From: JABDMH01 sp965223165
Lineage (GTDB): Bacteria > Bacteroidota > Bacteroidia > Chitinophagales > Saprospiraceae
Direction of reading: 5' to 3'
DNA length: 64,000 bases
Assembly (NCBI GenBank): GCA_965223165.1
Contig: CBDCVQ010000019.1
Span: 124,001-188,000 of the forward strand
The notes below the pieces were generated by a model. It searched no databases. It was not told the DNA's origin and worked only from the letters and a program-made list of their open reading frames with translations. This document shows, in pieces, positions 18,486 to 25,722 of this stretch (within the stretch, counting starts at the first letter, position 1; every line of letters begins with the position of its first letter). The position numbers and the translations under genes are program-made.

Positions 18486-18838
18486 GGGAGTCGAACTGGA
18501 GTTCTGAGTGCACTGGAGTTCTGAGTGAGCTAGAGTTTTGAGTGAGCTAGAGTTTTGAGTGAGCTAGAGTTTTGAGTGACTTGAGTGAGCTAGAGTTTTG
18601 AGTGACTTGAGTGAGCTAGAGTTTTGAGTGAGCTAGAGTTCTGAGTGAGCTCGCGACTATGCTGCGCCGAGCAAAGGGCCAACTCATGAACTCGCCAACT
18701 CAGAACTCGGAACTCCCAACTCAGAACTCGCTAACTCAGAACTCGGAACTCCCAACTCGGAACTCCCAACTCAGAACTCGGAACTCAGAACTCAGAACTC
18801 GGAACTCGGAACTCAGAACTCCCAACTCAAAAAACGGG
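18486..18838. repeat. two-sided low-complexity array (gagttttgagtgagcta / aactcagaactcgg)
   Basis: Immediately after the Asp-box gene stop, copies of a word like GAGTTTTGAGTGAGCTA repeat to about 18650. After a spacer of roughly 35 bases, copies of AACTCAGAACTCGGAACTCC run from about 18683 to 18838. GAGTTCTGAG on the left is the reverse complement of CTCAGAACTC on the right, so the two halves are inverted and could form a large cruciform or RNA hairpin. The right end abuts the -33 element of the trp promoter. Short frames through it encode only NSELRTPNS-like peptides and are not genes. Confidence 0.9.
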
Positions 18839-18845
18839 TACAATA

Positions 18846-18876
18846 TTTGTGCAGTACGAAAAAGGGCATATATTTG
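18846..18876 (+). promoter_or_regulatory. trp operon promoter of the Bacteroidota type
   Basis: TTTG at 18846-18849 and TATATTTG at 18869-18876 are separated by 19 bases. This is an exact match to the Bacteroidota housekeeping promoter TTTG-N19-21-TAnnTTTG. Transcription should start within a few bases of 18880-18885, at or next to the leader-peptide ATG at 18884, so the leader mRNA would be leaderless or nearly so. Confidence 0.8.
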
Positions 18877-18883
18877 ACCTGCA

Positions 18884-18946
18884 ATGAAAAACAACAAAAA
18901 TAGAACTTGGTGGTGGTCCGGTGATACGCAGACAAAGGTGTATTGA
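18884..18946 (+). CDS. trpL: trp leader peptide (20 aa, three consecutive Trp codons)
   Basis: A 20-codon frame starting at the ATG at 18884 has three consecutive TGG codons (9-11, 18908-18916) and ends with TGA at 18944-18946. A strong intrinsic terminator begins 25 bases later, and trpE starts 117 bases after the stop. This is the textbook arrangement for ribosome-mediated attenuation: scarce Trp-tRNA stalls the ribosome at the TGG run and prevents terminator formation. The frame is too short for ordinary gene calling. The predicted transcription start almost coincides with the ATG, so initiation would not need a Shine-Dalgarno sequence. Confidence 0.85.
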   Translation: MKNNKNRTWWWSGDTQTKVY

Positions 18947-18984
18947 CAGGGCATCGCATGAACATATACAGAGCGGCTTGTCGG
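18943..18984 (+). promoter_or_regulatory. candidate antiterminator pairing
   Basis: TTGACAGG (18943-18950, over the leader stop codon) can pair with CTTGTCGG (18977-18984, the 5' arm of the terminator) in eight positions including three G-U wobbles. A ribosome that reaches the stop codon would cover the first segment and allow the terminator. A ribosome stalled at the Trp codons about 30 bases upstream would leave it free. The pairing is weak on paper and needs a folding calculation. Confidence 0.45.
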
Positions 18985-19009
18985 AACACCGGCAGGCCGC
19001 TTTTCTTTT
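18972..19009 (+). terminator. trp attenuator terminator
   Basis: A 13-bp stem with two wobbles, AGCGGCTTGTCGG (18972-18984) with CCGGCAGGCCGCT (18989-19001), closes an AACA tetraloop. A T-rich tract follows, TTTTCTTTT. It lies between the leader peptide and trpE, 54 bases before the trpE ATG, so it must be conditional for the operon to be expressed. Confidence 0.88.
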
Positions 19010-19063
19010 GTCATGACCAGCATCAAACAACGATCCAGGATCGCCAAAGACAACTGACAAAAC

Positions 19064-20473
19064 ATGAAATCGAAGATCACGACCACCACACGCAAACTCT
19101 TGTCGGATACCGTGACCCCCGTGTCCATCTTTCTCCGCGTACGCGACCGCTATTTATCACCCAGCCTGCTGGAGAGCAATGACTATCGTTCATCTGAGAA
19201 CAGTAATTCCATTATTGGTTTTGATCCATTGGCCACCCTGACTGTCAAGGGGCATGTGCTCACCTTGCGCTATCCGGATGGCCGCAGCGAGGAGAAACCA
19301 CTCACGCATGCCCTTGAACTGCCGACGTTCTTCCAAGCTTTTATGGATAGTTTCGAATTTTCCTACGAGGGCGATAAGCCACCCATCAATGGGTTTGTCG
19401 GCCATATGAATTTCGACGCCGTCCAATATTTCGACACACTGGAATTCCCCTCGGACAAAAGACACTTGGATTTGCCGGATGTGCACTACATATTCTATCG
19501 GTATCTGATCAACATCAATCACTTTAAGGAAGAACTATATCTCATCGAAAATCGCCTCCCTGGTGAGAAGAGCCAATTAGATAAAATTCGATCCATTGTC
19601 TTTGATCAGTCCATGAGCACCTACCATTTTGAACTCCTTGGCGAAGAGACGAGCAACCTCACCGACGACGAATACAAGAAATTGGTGACCCTCGGCAAAC
19701 ACCATTGCCACATCGGAGACGTATTTCAGATCGTACTGTCCAGGCGATATTCTCAAAAGTACCGGGGTGACGATTTTAGTGTCTACCGAGTACTGAGGTC
19801 GGTCAATCCATCGCCCTACCTCTATTATTTTGATTATGGCGGCTACCGGATTTTCGGTAGTTCTCCAGAGTCGCAGCTAGTGGTCAAAGGCAATATTGCC
19901 CAGGTGAACCCGATCGCTGGCACCTATAAACGGACGGGTGACGATGAAGAAGACGCACTCAATGCGGAGCGGCTGACCGAAGACCCCAAGGAAAATGCGG
20001 AACATGTGATGCTCGTGGACCTCGCTCGAAACGACTTGGGTCGCCACTGCACCGAGGTAAACGTAAAGGAGCTGAAGGATATTCAATATTTCAGTCATGT
20101 CATCCATCTGGTCTCAAAGGTAGAAGGCACCCTGCCTGAGGGCGCTCACTCGGTGCAGGTTTTTGGAGATACATTTCCCGCTGGCACCCTATCCGGGGCA
20201 CCAAAATTTAAGGCCATTGAATTAATAAATGCGTACGAAAATACCAACCGCTCCTTTTACGGCGGGGGACTGGGCTTTATTGACTTCAATGGCAATATTC
20301 TGCATGCCATCATTATCCGATCGTTTTTGAGTCTCAATAACACCCTGCATTTGCAGGCCGGTGCCGGCATCGTGTCAGAAAGTGTGGAGGAAAACGAATT
20401 GCAAGAAGTCAACAACAAATTGGGAGCGTTAAAAAGGGCACTGCATCTCGCGGAGCACATCAACGGCAACTAA
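19064..20473 (+). CDS. trpE: anthranilate synthase component I
   Basis: A 469-residue chorismate-utilising enzyme that makes anthranilate from chorismate with ammonia supplied by TrpG. The N-terminal feedback site motif LLES is present (SPSLLESNDYRSS, about residues 36-48). The catalytic domain has FGSSPESQLVVKG, PIAGTYKRTGDDEEDALNAE, HVMLVDLARNDLG and TFPAGTLSGAPKFKAIELI in the expected order. Length and order fit standalone TrpE. It is the first structural gene after the attenuator, and trpG starts 10 bases after its stop. Confidence 0.97.
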   Translation: MKSKITTTTRKLLSDTVTPVSIFLRVRDRYLSPSLLESNDYRSSENSNSIIGFDPLATLTVKGHVLTLRYPDGRSEEKPLTHALELPTFFQAFMDSFEFSYEGDKPPINGFVGHMNFDAVQYFDTLEFPSDKRHLDLPDVHYIFYRYLININHFKEELYLIENRLPGEKSQLDKIRSIVFDQSMSTYHFELLGEETSNLTDDEYKKLVTLGKHHCHIGDVFQIVLSRRYSQKYRGDDFSVYRVLRSVNPSPYLYYFDYGGYRIFGSSPESQLVVKGNIAQVNPIAGTYKRTGDDEEDALNAERLTEDPKENAEHVMLVDLARNDLGRHCTEVNVKELKDIQYFSHVIHLVSKVEGTLPEGAHSVQVFGDTFPAGTLSGAPKFKAIELINAYENTNRSFYGGGLGFIDFNGNILHAIIIRSFLSLNNTLHLQAGAGIVSESVEENELQEVNNKLGALKRALHLAEHINGN

Positions 20474-20483
20474 AAAAGCAACT

Positions 20484-21080
20484 ATGAAAATTCTGGTGAT
20501 TGACAATTATGATTCATTTACGTACAATCTCGTGCAATATATCCGGGAGATCGTCGACGCACCGGTCGATGTTTTTCGCAACGACGCCATCGCACTGGAT
20601 GCCGTAGATCAATACGACACAATCGTAATCTCACCCGGGCCCGGCGTACCGTCTGAGTCGGGGATCACGCCCGCCGTGATTGAACGTTACCACCGCTCTA
20701 AGTCCATCCTCGGAGTATGCTTGGGGCATCAGGCGATTGGAGAAGCTTTTGGAGGAAAGCTGCACAATCTGGATCAGGTCTATCATGGTGTGGCTACGGA
20801 GGTGCAGATCACGCAGGCCGACCCCATCTTTAGAAATATCCCAAAGCGATTTCAGGCGGGACGATATCATTCCTGGATCGTCAAGAAGGAAGGTCTACCG
20901 GCGGTACTGGAGGTCACCGCTGAAGATCAATCGGGCACGATCATGGCCATGCGACACAAAGACTACAACGTACGAGGGGTGCAGTTTCACCCGGAGAGCA
21001 TTCTCACGCCGCTGGGCAAAGGCATCCTGCGTAATTTTTTCGAGCACGCCAGCCAGTATCACGTAAATATTGTCGCGTGA
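20484..21080 (+). CDS. trpG: anthranilate synthase component II (glutamine amidotransferase)
   Basis: A 198-residue class I glutamine amidotransferase. The nucleophile Cys79 lies in LGVCLGHQAIGEAFG, and the catalytic His169/Glu171 in FHPESILTPLG. The PGPG oxyanion loop is at 51-54. It supplies ammonia from glutamine to TrpE. No phosphoribosyltransferase is fused to it, in line with the separate trpD downstream. The gap to the next gene is about 60 bases. Confidence 0.96.
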   Translation: MKILVIDNYDSFTYNLVQYIREIVDAPVDVFRNDAIALDAVDQYDTIVISPGPGVPSESGITPAVIERYHRSKSILGVCLGHQAIGEAFGGKLHNLDQVYHGVATEVQITQADPIFRNIPKRFQAGRYHSWIVKKEGLPAVLEVTAEDQSGTIMAMRHKDYNVRGVQFHPESILTPLGKGILRNFFEHASQYHVNIVA

Positions 21081-21141
21081 GTAATATTTTTGAAGAGTGG
21101 CTTTGCCGCCCTGGTGCCTTATTTACTCATTTCAATCCTGT

Positions 21142-21921
21142 ATGATGGAATCTTATCTATCACAAATCGGCGTGACACAGCAGCTGCTCACCTCAGCAGA
21201 GCGCGCGTTTCTGGATGCCAACGGCTATCTCAATTTGGGCAAAATCTTATCGGATGATCAGTTGACGGCCATTCGCCAGCGTATCGATCAGCTGCTGGCC
21301 CAAGAAGGTCAAGAGGCAGGTGCCGAACTCATGGAATCGCCCCACATCCGCCATCCCAAGGAGGCCGGCGCAGACCGCCTGGCCGATCTGGTTAACAAAG
21401 GCGAGATCTTTGATCTGTTCTATATGACACCTCGGGTACTAGCAGCGATCCAGCATGTACTGGGCGAAGAGATCAAATTGTCTTCGCTCAACTATCGGGC
21501 AGCCAAGCCCAATGACGGCTTGCAGAAGCTGCACGTGGATTGGCATGAGGCCACCGAACCCGGCGACTACAAGGTATGCAACTCCATCTGGCTCCTCGAT
21601 GACTTTAGTGCCGCCAATGGCGCTACCCGTATCGTGCCGGGCACGCATCTGCAAAAGGATCTGCCCCAAGACGTCTTGGAAAATCCCCTGGACACACACC
21701 CTGACGAACGGGTGATAGAAGCCCCGGCTGGCAGCGTCGTGATCTTCAACTCTCACACTTGGCATGGCGGTACTCGCAACCTCACAGACCGGCCTCGACG
21801 AGCCATCCACAGTTACTTCTGCCGCAGAGATCAGCCTCAGCAGATCGATCAAAGCAAGTATATTTTACATGAAACCCGGGCGAGAATCGGAGCGGTGGGA
21901 GAATACATTCTGGCCGTTTGA
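21142..21921 (+). CDS. PhyH-family Fe(II)/2-oxoglutarate dioxygenase within the trp operon
   Basis: A 259-residue phytanoyl-CoA dioxygenase-like protein when started at ATG 21142. A frame from 21097 exists, but its extra N-terminus is unconvincing. The iron ligands are HxD at 131-133 (LHVDWHEA) and His208 (SHTWHGG; His205 is the alternative), with a likely 2-oxoglutarate Arg near 217-220 (RPRRAIHSYF). A substrate lid segment GATRIVPGTHL lies between them. Members hydroxylate lipids, amino acids or secondary metabolites. It sits between trpG and trpD on the same strand (about 60 and 18 bases away), so it should be co-expressed with tryptophan synthesis. That suggests a tryptophan-pathway or tryptophan-derived substrate (inference). 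Confidence 0.88.
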   Translation: MMESYLSQIGVTQQLLTSAERAFLDANGYLNLGKILSDDQLTAIRQRIDQLLAQEGQEAGAELMESPHIRHPKEAGADRLADLVNKGEIFDLFYMTPRVLAAIQHVLGEEIKLSSLNYRAAKPNDGLQKLHVDWHEATEPGDYKVCNSIWLLDDFSAANGATRIVPGTHLQKDLPQDVLENPLDTHPDERVIEAPAGSVVIFNSHTWHGGTRNLTDRPRRAIHSYFCRRDQPQQIDQSKYILHETRARIGAVGEYILAV

Positions 21922-21939
21922 AGACGAAAAACAACATAC

Positions 21940-22932
21940 ATGAAGGGTATCCTGCAGGAATTATTTGATCAGAAGCGCCTCTCCCGCGACGAGGCGAGAG
22001 ATATTCTGGTCGAAATCAGTGAAGAGAAATTCAATGACGCACATCTCTCCTCCTTTCTCACCGTCTACAAAATGCGAAATATCACGGTGGAGGAGTTGCA
22101 GGGCTTTCGGGATGCCCTCTTGGCGCTTTGCCGGAGCATTGATTTAGACGGCGTCGATTCGATCGATATTGTGGGTACCGGCGGCGACGGCAAAAACACG
22201 TTTAATATTTCGACCCTCAGCTGTTTTGTGGTGGCCGGTGCGGGTTATAAAGTCACCAAGCATGGCAATTATGGCGTATCGTCCGTCAGTGGCTCTTCGA
22301 ATGTGCTGGAAAAATTGGGCTATACTTTCACCAATGACCGGGATGCGCTGCTTAGGACATTGGATCGGGCCAATTTGGTCTTCTTCCACGCACCACTTTT
22401 TCATCCCGCTATGAAGGCCGTCGGACCCGTACGGCGATCGCTGGGTATGAAGACCTTTTTCAATATGCTGGGTCCCCTTGTCAATCCCGCCCGACCCAAA
22501 CGCCACTTCCTAGGCGTCTTTGACATGAATTTGTCCAGACTGTACCAATACATCCTGCAGTCCGAAGAGCAACCTTTTGCCGTGGTCTACGACTTGGCTG
22601 GATACGACGAGGTATCGCTCACGAGTACCTTCAGTCTGCGGACCAACGACAGGGATCAGTACCTATCTCCCACCGACATCGGCCTGGACTACATTCCACC
22701 AGAGGCGCTCTTTGGCGGGGATTCGGTGGAAGAAGCCGTGGACATCTTTACCACCATACTGGAGGGACGAAGTACCCCGGCTCAGAAATCGGTCATCTAC
22801 GCCAACGCCGGCTTAGCCATCCATCGTTTTCATCCGGATCGCTCGTACCAAGACTGCATTGCGGAGGCAAAGGAGTCCTTGGATGGAGGCAAGGCGCTGG
22901 AGGTGTTGAAGAGATTGGTGGAGGGAGGCTGA
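21940..22932 (+). CDS. trpD: anthranilate phosphoribosyltransferase
   Basis: A 330-residue enzyme that transfers the phosphoribosyl group of PRPP to anthranilate. The PRPP-binding signature DIVGTGGDGKNTFNIST lies at about residues 73-89. Then come KHGNYGVSSVSGSSNVLEKLG and the anthranilate-side motif GPLVNPARPKRHFLGVF. The length is normal. The stop codon is immediately followed by the hexamer repeat array, so the array was inserted exactly at, or grew from, the end of this gene. Confidence 0.97.
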   Translation: MKGILQELFDQKRLSRDEARDILVEISEEKFNDAHLSSFLTVYKMRNITVEELQGFRDALLALCRSIDLDGVDSIDIVGTGGDGKNTFNISTLSCFVVAGAGYKVTKHGNYGVSSVSGSSNVLEKLGYTFTNDRDALLRTLDRANLVFFHAPLFHPAMKAVGPVRRSLGMKTFFNMLGPLVNPARPKRHFLGVFDMNLSRLYQYILQSEEQPFAVVYDLAGYDEVSLTSTFSLRTNDRDQYLSPTDIGLDYIPPEALFGGDSVEEAVDIFTTILEGRSTPAQKSVIYANAGLAIHRFHPDRSYQDCIAEAKESLDGGKALEVLKRLVEGG

Positions 22933-23715
22933 GGTAGAGGCTGAGGCTGAGGCTAAGGCTAAGGCTGAGGCTGAGGCTGAGGCTAAGGCTGAGGAGATTG
23001 AGGTTGAGGCGGAGGAGATTGAGGTAGAGGTAGAGGCTAAGGTAGAGGCTGAGGAGATTGAGATTGAAATTGAGATTGAGATTGAGATTGAGATTGAGGT
23101 AGAGGTAGAGGCTAAGGCTAAGGCTAAGGCTAAGGCTAAGGCTAAGGCTGAGGAGGTAGGGGTAGATATTGAGGTTGAGGCGGAGGAGATTGAGGTAGAG
23201 GTTGAGGCGGAGGAGATTGAGGTAGAGGTAGAGGCTGAGGAGATTGAAATTGATATTGAGATTGAGGTAGAGGCTAAGGCTAAGGCTAAGGTAGAGGCTG
23301 AGGAGATTGAGATTGAAATTGAGATTGAGATTGAGATTGAGATTGAAATTGAGGTTGAGGCTAAGGCTAAGGCTAAGGCTAAGGTAGAGGTAGAGGTATA
23401 GCTGAGGTAGAGGTAGAGGCTAAGGTAGAGGCTGAGGAGATTGAGGTAGAGGTAGAGGCTGAGGAGATTGAAATTGATATTGAGATTGAGGTAGAGGCTA
23501 AGGCTAAGGTAGAGGCTGAGGAGATTGAGATTGAAATTGAGATTGAGATTGAGATTGAGATTGAAATTAAGGTTGAGGCTAAGGCTAAGGCTAAGGCTAA
23601 GGCTAAGGCTAAGGTAGAGGTAGAGGTATAGCTGAGGTAGAGGTAGAGGCTAAGGTAGAGGCTGAGGAGATTGAGATTGAAATTGAGATTGAGATTGAGA
23701 TTGAGATTGAAATTG
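22933..23715. repeat. hexanucleotide-based array (GAGGCT/AAGGCT/GAGATT/GAAATT/GAGGTA)
   Basis: About 780 bases are made almost entirely of six-base words of the form GARRYN: GAGGCT, AAGGCT, GAGATT, GAAATT, GAGGTA, GAGGTT, with rare GATATT and GAGGCG. Words are grouped in runs, and a higher-order block of about 150-250 bases recurs four times (starting near 23045, 23290, 23515 and 23655). One frame encodes alternating Glu/Lys and Ala/Ile/Val residues but has no start codon. The minus-strand frame encodes LALALASISIS-type sequence. I regard neither as a gene. The array lies inside the trp operon. Confidence 0.93.
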
Positions 23716-23772
23716 AGAGGTAACATTCAAAAAACCAAAGAATTAAATAGTGATATTTCTAAGAGTAGCACA

Positions 23773-24135
23773 GTGTCGTTTAAAGATTTTAGAGAATTTC
23801 CTGTGTGGAGGACTTCGTTTGAAAGCTTGCTGATGGTATACAAAATCACTAGAGCCTTTCCCACGGAGGAGAAGTATGGTCTGACCTCGGATATACGCCG
23901 AGCCTCCAATTCCGTGGTGCACAATATCGCAGAGGGCTACGGACGATTTGAAAGGAGGGACAAGACCAGATTTTACAAAATCTCACGGGCCAGCGCTTAT
24001 GAAGTGATTAGTCAGCTCATGGTCTCTGAAGCCCTAAGATTTGTTGATGCCACAGCCAGAGATAAACTCAGTAAATCATACATAAAAATCATTGACGAAC
24101 TTGACAGATTGATCAAATCGGTAGAAAATAGGTGA
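23773..24135 (+). CDS. four-helix bundle protein (S23/IVP family)
   Basis: A protein of 120 residues from a GTG start, the usual length of the family. The frame is open further upstream to a TTG at 23671, but that part only translates the hexamer repeat (RLKLRLRL). SFKDFREFPVWRTSFESL starts helix 1, and the family signature is IRRASNSVVHNIAEGYGR, followed by YKISRASAYEVISQLMVSEAL. Members were first seen as ORFs in 23S rRNA intervening sequences. They share their fold with the Avd accessory protein of diversity-generating retroelements, and their role elsewhere is unknown. Base composition is more A+T-rich than the surrounding trp genes, and it is flanked by the array in both orientations, which suggests an inserted unit. 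Confidence 0.85.
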   Translation: MSFKDFREFPVWRTSFESLLMVYKITRAFPTEEKYGLTSDIRRASNSVVHNIAEGYGRFERRDKTRFYKISRASAYEVISQLMVSEALRFVDATARDKLSKSYIKIIDELDRLIKSVENR

Positions 24136-24210
24136 GCGAGAAAAAGACACGAATGGATCTACAAAAAGTCAATTGTGCAGAGATTCAAGTCATCGCAAGG
24201 ATGGTCATAT

Positions 24211-24270
24211 CCTTGGCCTCAGCCTTTGCCTTGTCCTTCTCAGCCTCAGTCTCCCCAGCCCTAGCCTCTA
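24211..24270. repeat. short inverted, degenerate copy of the hexamer array
   Basis: About 60 bases (CCTTGGCCTCAGCCTTTGCC onwards, ending near CCCTAGCCTCTA) are the reverse complement of GAGGCT/AAGGCT-type words. This stretch lies 75 bases after the four-helix-bundle gene and 40 bases before trpC. The gene is therefore bracketed by array sequence in opposite orientations. The 175 bases between the two genes hold no other convincing feature. Confidence 0.6.
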
Positions 24271-24310
24271 ACCCCCAAACCATCTCTCAAGATCTGAACC
24301 AAATAAAGAA

Positions 24311-25105
24311 ATGAACATCCTTGACGAAATAATCGCATCCAAACAAAAGGAAATCGAGAAAAATCGGGCGGAAAATCCCATCTCCAAACTGGAGGATGCT
24401 GTCTTTTTTCAACGCGAGCCGATTTCTCTCCGTGAGCGACTCACGCAAGACGGATCATCACAAATCATTGCTGAGTTTAAGCGGCGCTCCCCCTCAAAGG
24501 GCAATATCAACGACCGCTCCGCCATCGGTGATGTCACCGTGGGATACCAGGGAGCAGGCTGCGCAGGCATATCCATCCTTACCGACCAACCCTATTTTGG
24601 CGGATCTCCTCAGGACATTATGGATGCACGCGATAAAATACAATGTCCGATACTGCGCAAAGATTTCATCATTGATGAGTATCAAATCATCGAAGCACGC
24701 GCGATGGGCGCAGACGTCATCCTGCTGATTTCGGAGGCATTGACAGAAATGCAGATCGATTATCTTTCATCGTTTGCAAAGTCACTGCATCTCGATGTAC
24801 TCCTGGAAATGCACAGCGCTGACCAACTGGAGAAGGTCAGTCCACATGTGGATCTGGTGGGTGTCAACAATCGGAACTTGAAGACCTTTGAAGTGAGCAT
24901 CGAGACCTCTCTGCAATTGGCCGAGCTGATTCCTGCAGAATTTGTCAAGATCTCAGAGAGCGGCATCAGCAACCCCCAGAACATCCGCACACTCAGACAG
25001 GCAGGCTACCAAGGATTTCTGATTGGCGAGAACTTCATGAAGACCCCCGATCCAGGATTAGCATGCCAAGCATTTATTTCCGCGATTCAACCTACCACAT
25101 CTTAG
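24311..25105 (+). CDS. trpC: indole-3-glycerol phosphate synthase
   Basis: A 264-residue TIM-barrel enzyme that closes the indole ring from CdRP. Conserved elements appear in order: IIAEFKRRSPSKG (catalytic Lys and phosphate loop), GCAGISILTDQPYFGG, ILRKDFIIDEYQI, DVLLEMHS, GVNNRNLKTFEV, SESGISNP and FLIGENFM. The length is standard. trpF follows after 5 bases, so the downstream block trpC-F-B-A is tightly packed, in contrast to the roughly 1.4 kb separating trpD from trpC. Confidence 0.97.
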   Translation: MNILDEIIASKQKEIEKNRAENPISKLEDAVFFQREPISLRERLTQDGSSQIIAEFKRRSPSKGNINDRSAIGDVTVGYQGAGCAGISILTDQPYFGGSPQDIMDARDKIQCPILRKDFIIDEYQIIEARAMGADVILLISEALTEMQIDYLSSFAKSLHLDVLLEMHSADQLEKVSPHVDLVGVNNRNLKTFEVSIETSLQLAELIPAEFVKISESGISNPQNIRTLRQAGYQGFLIGENFMKTPDPGLACQAFISAIQPTTS

Positions 25106-25110
25106 GAGAT

Positions 25111-25722
25111 ATGTTATTGAAAGTCTGCGGCATGCGGGAGCCCAACAATATCGAGGCACTACTGCAGGAGGTGCAGCCTGACTTTATGGGGCATATCTTC
25201 TATCCTCGGTCCAGTCGCTTCGTCGATCAGCCCTTGACCAACCATGGCACCTCTACCCTAAAGATTGGGGTATTTGTGAATGCGGGCATCGAGGACATAC
25301 TCGACAAGGTCAAGGCCTATCACCTCGCGGGGGTACAATTGCACGGGCAAGAGCCACCGGCTGTCTGTCAGACGCTGAAAGAAAAGCAGCTCGTTGTAAT
25401 CAAAGCGTTTCGGGTGGACCCAAATTTTGATTTCTCCAGCACCGAAGCGTATAAAGGTCTTTGCGACTATTATTTATTTGACACCATGGGATCGAGCCCA
25501 GGCGGTACGGGGAAGAAATTTGACTGGTCTCTGCTGGACAAATACGTTGGCGAAACTCCGTTTCTTTTGAGTGGCGGCCTTCGGCCGGGCGACGGCATCG
25601 ACATCCTCCAAATGAAGCATCCCAAGTTTGCCGGTGTCGACATCAACAGTGGATTTGAAATCGCGCCGGGCCTAAAAAATATTTCTGAAATACAAACCTT
25701 TCTCCATGCAATACAACGTTGA
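25111..25722 (+). CDS. trpF: phosphoribosylanthranilate isomerase
   Basis: A 203-residue enzyme for the Amadori rearrangement of phosphoribosylanthranilate. The ATG at 25111 is preceded by TAGGAGAT, and its product begins with the family's KVCGMRE, so it is preferred over an upstream in-frame start at 25063 inside trpC. Other motifs are GVQLHGQEPP, VIKAFRV, LFDTMGSSPGGTGKKFDW, LLSGGLRPGD and GVDINSGFE with its phosphate-binding glycines. The 3' end overlaps trpB by 17 bases, suggesting translational coupling. Confidence 0.96.
   Translation: MLLKVCGMREPNNIEALLQEVQPDFMGHIFYPRSSRFVDQPLTNHGTSTLKIGVFVNAGIEDILDKVKAYHLAGVQLHGQEPPAVCQTLKEKQLVVIKAFRVDPNFDFSSTEAYKGLCDYYLFDTMGSSPGGTGKKFDWSLLDKYVGETPFLLSGGLRPGDGIDILQMKHPKFAGVDINSGFEIAPGLKNISEIQTFLHAIQR

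Noticed and set aside
18659..18877. Plus-strand ORF encoding NSELRTPNS repeats, and the minus-strand ORF opposite it.
   Set aside because: It is a translation of the word array and overlaps the trp promoter.
22933..23726. Open frames through the hexamer array (EAEAKA on plus, LALASISIS on minus).
   Set aside because: They have no start codon on the plus strand and purely repetitive composition; any frame through such words stays open.
24132..24314. 60-codon ORF overlapping the four-helix-bundle stop and trpC start.
   Set aside because: Its signal-peptide-like stretch comes from the inverted array copy (SASVSPALA), and it overlaps both neighbours.
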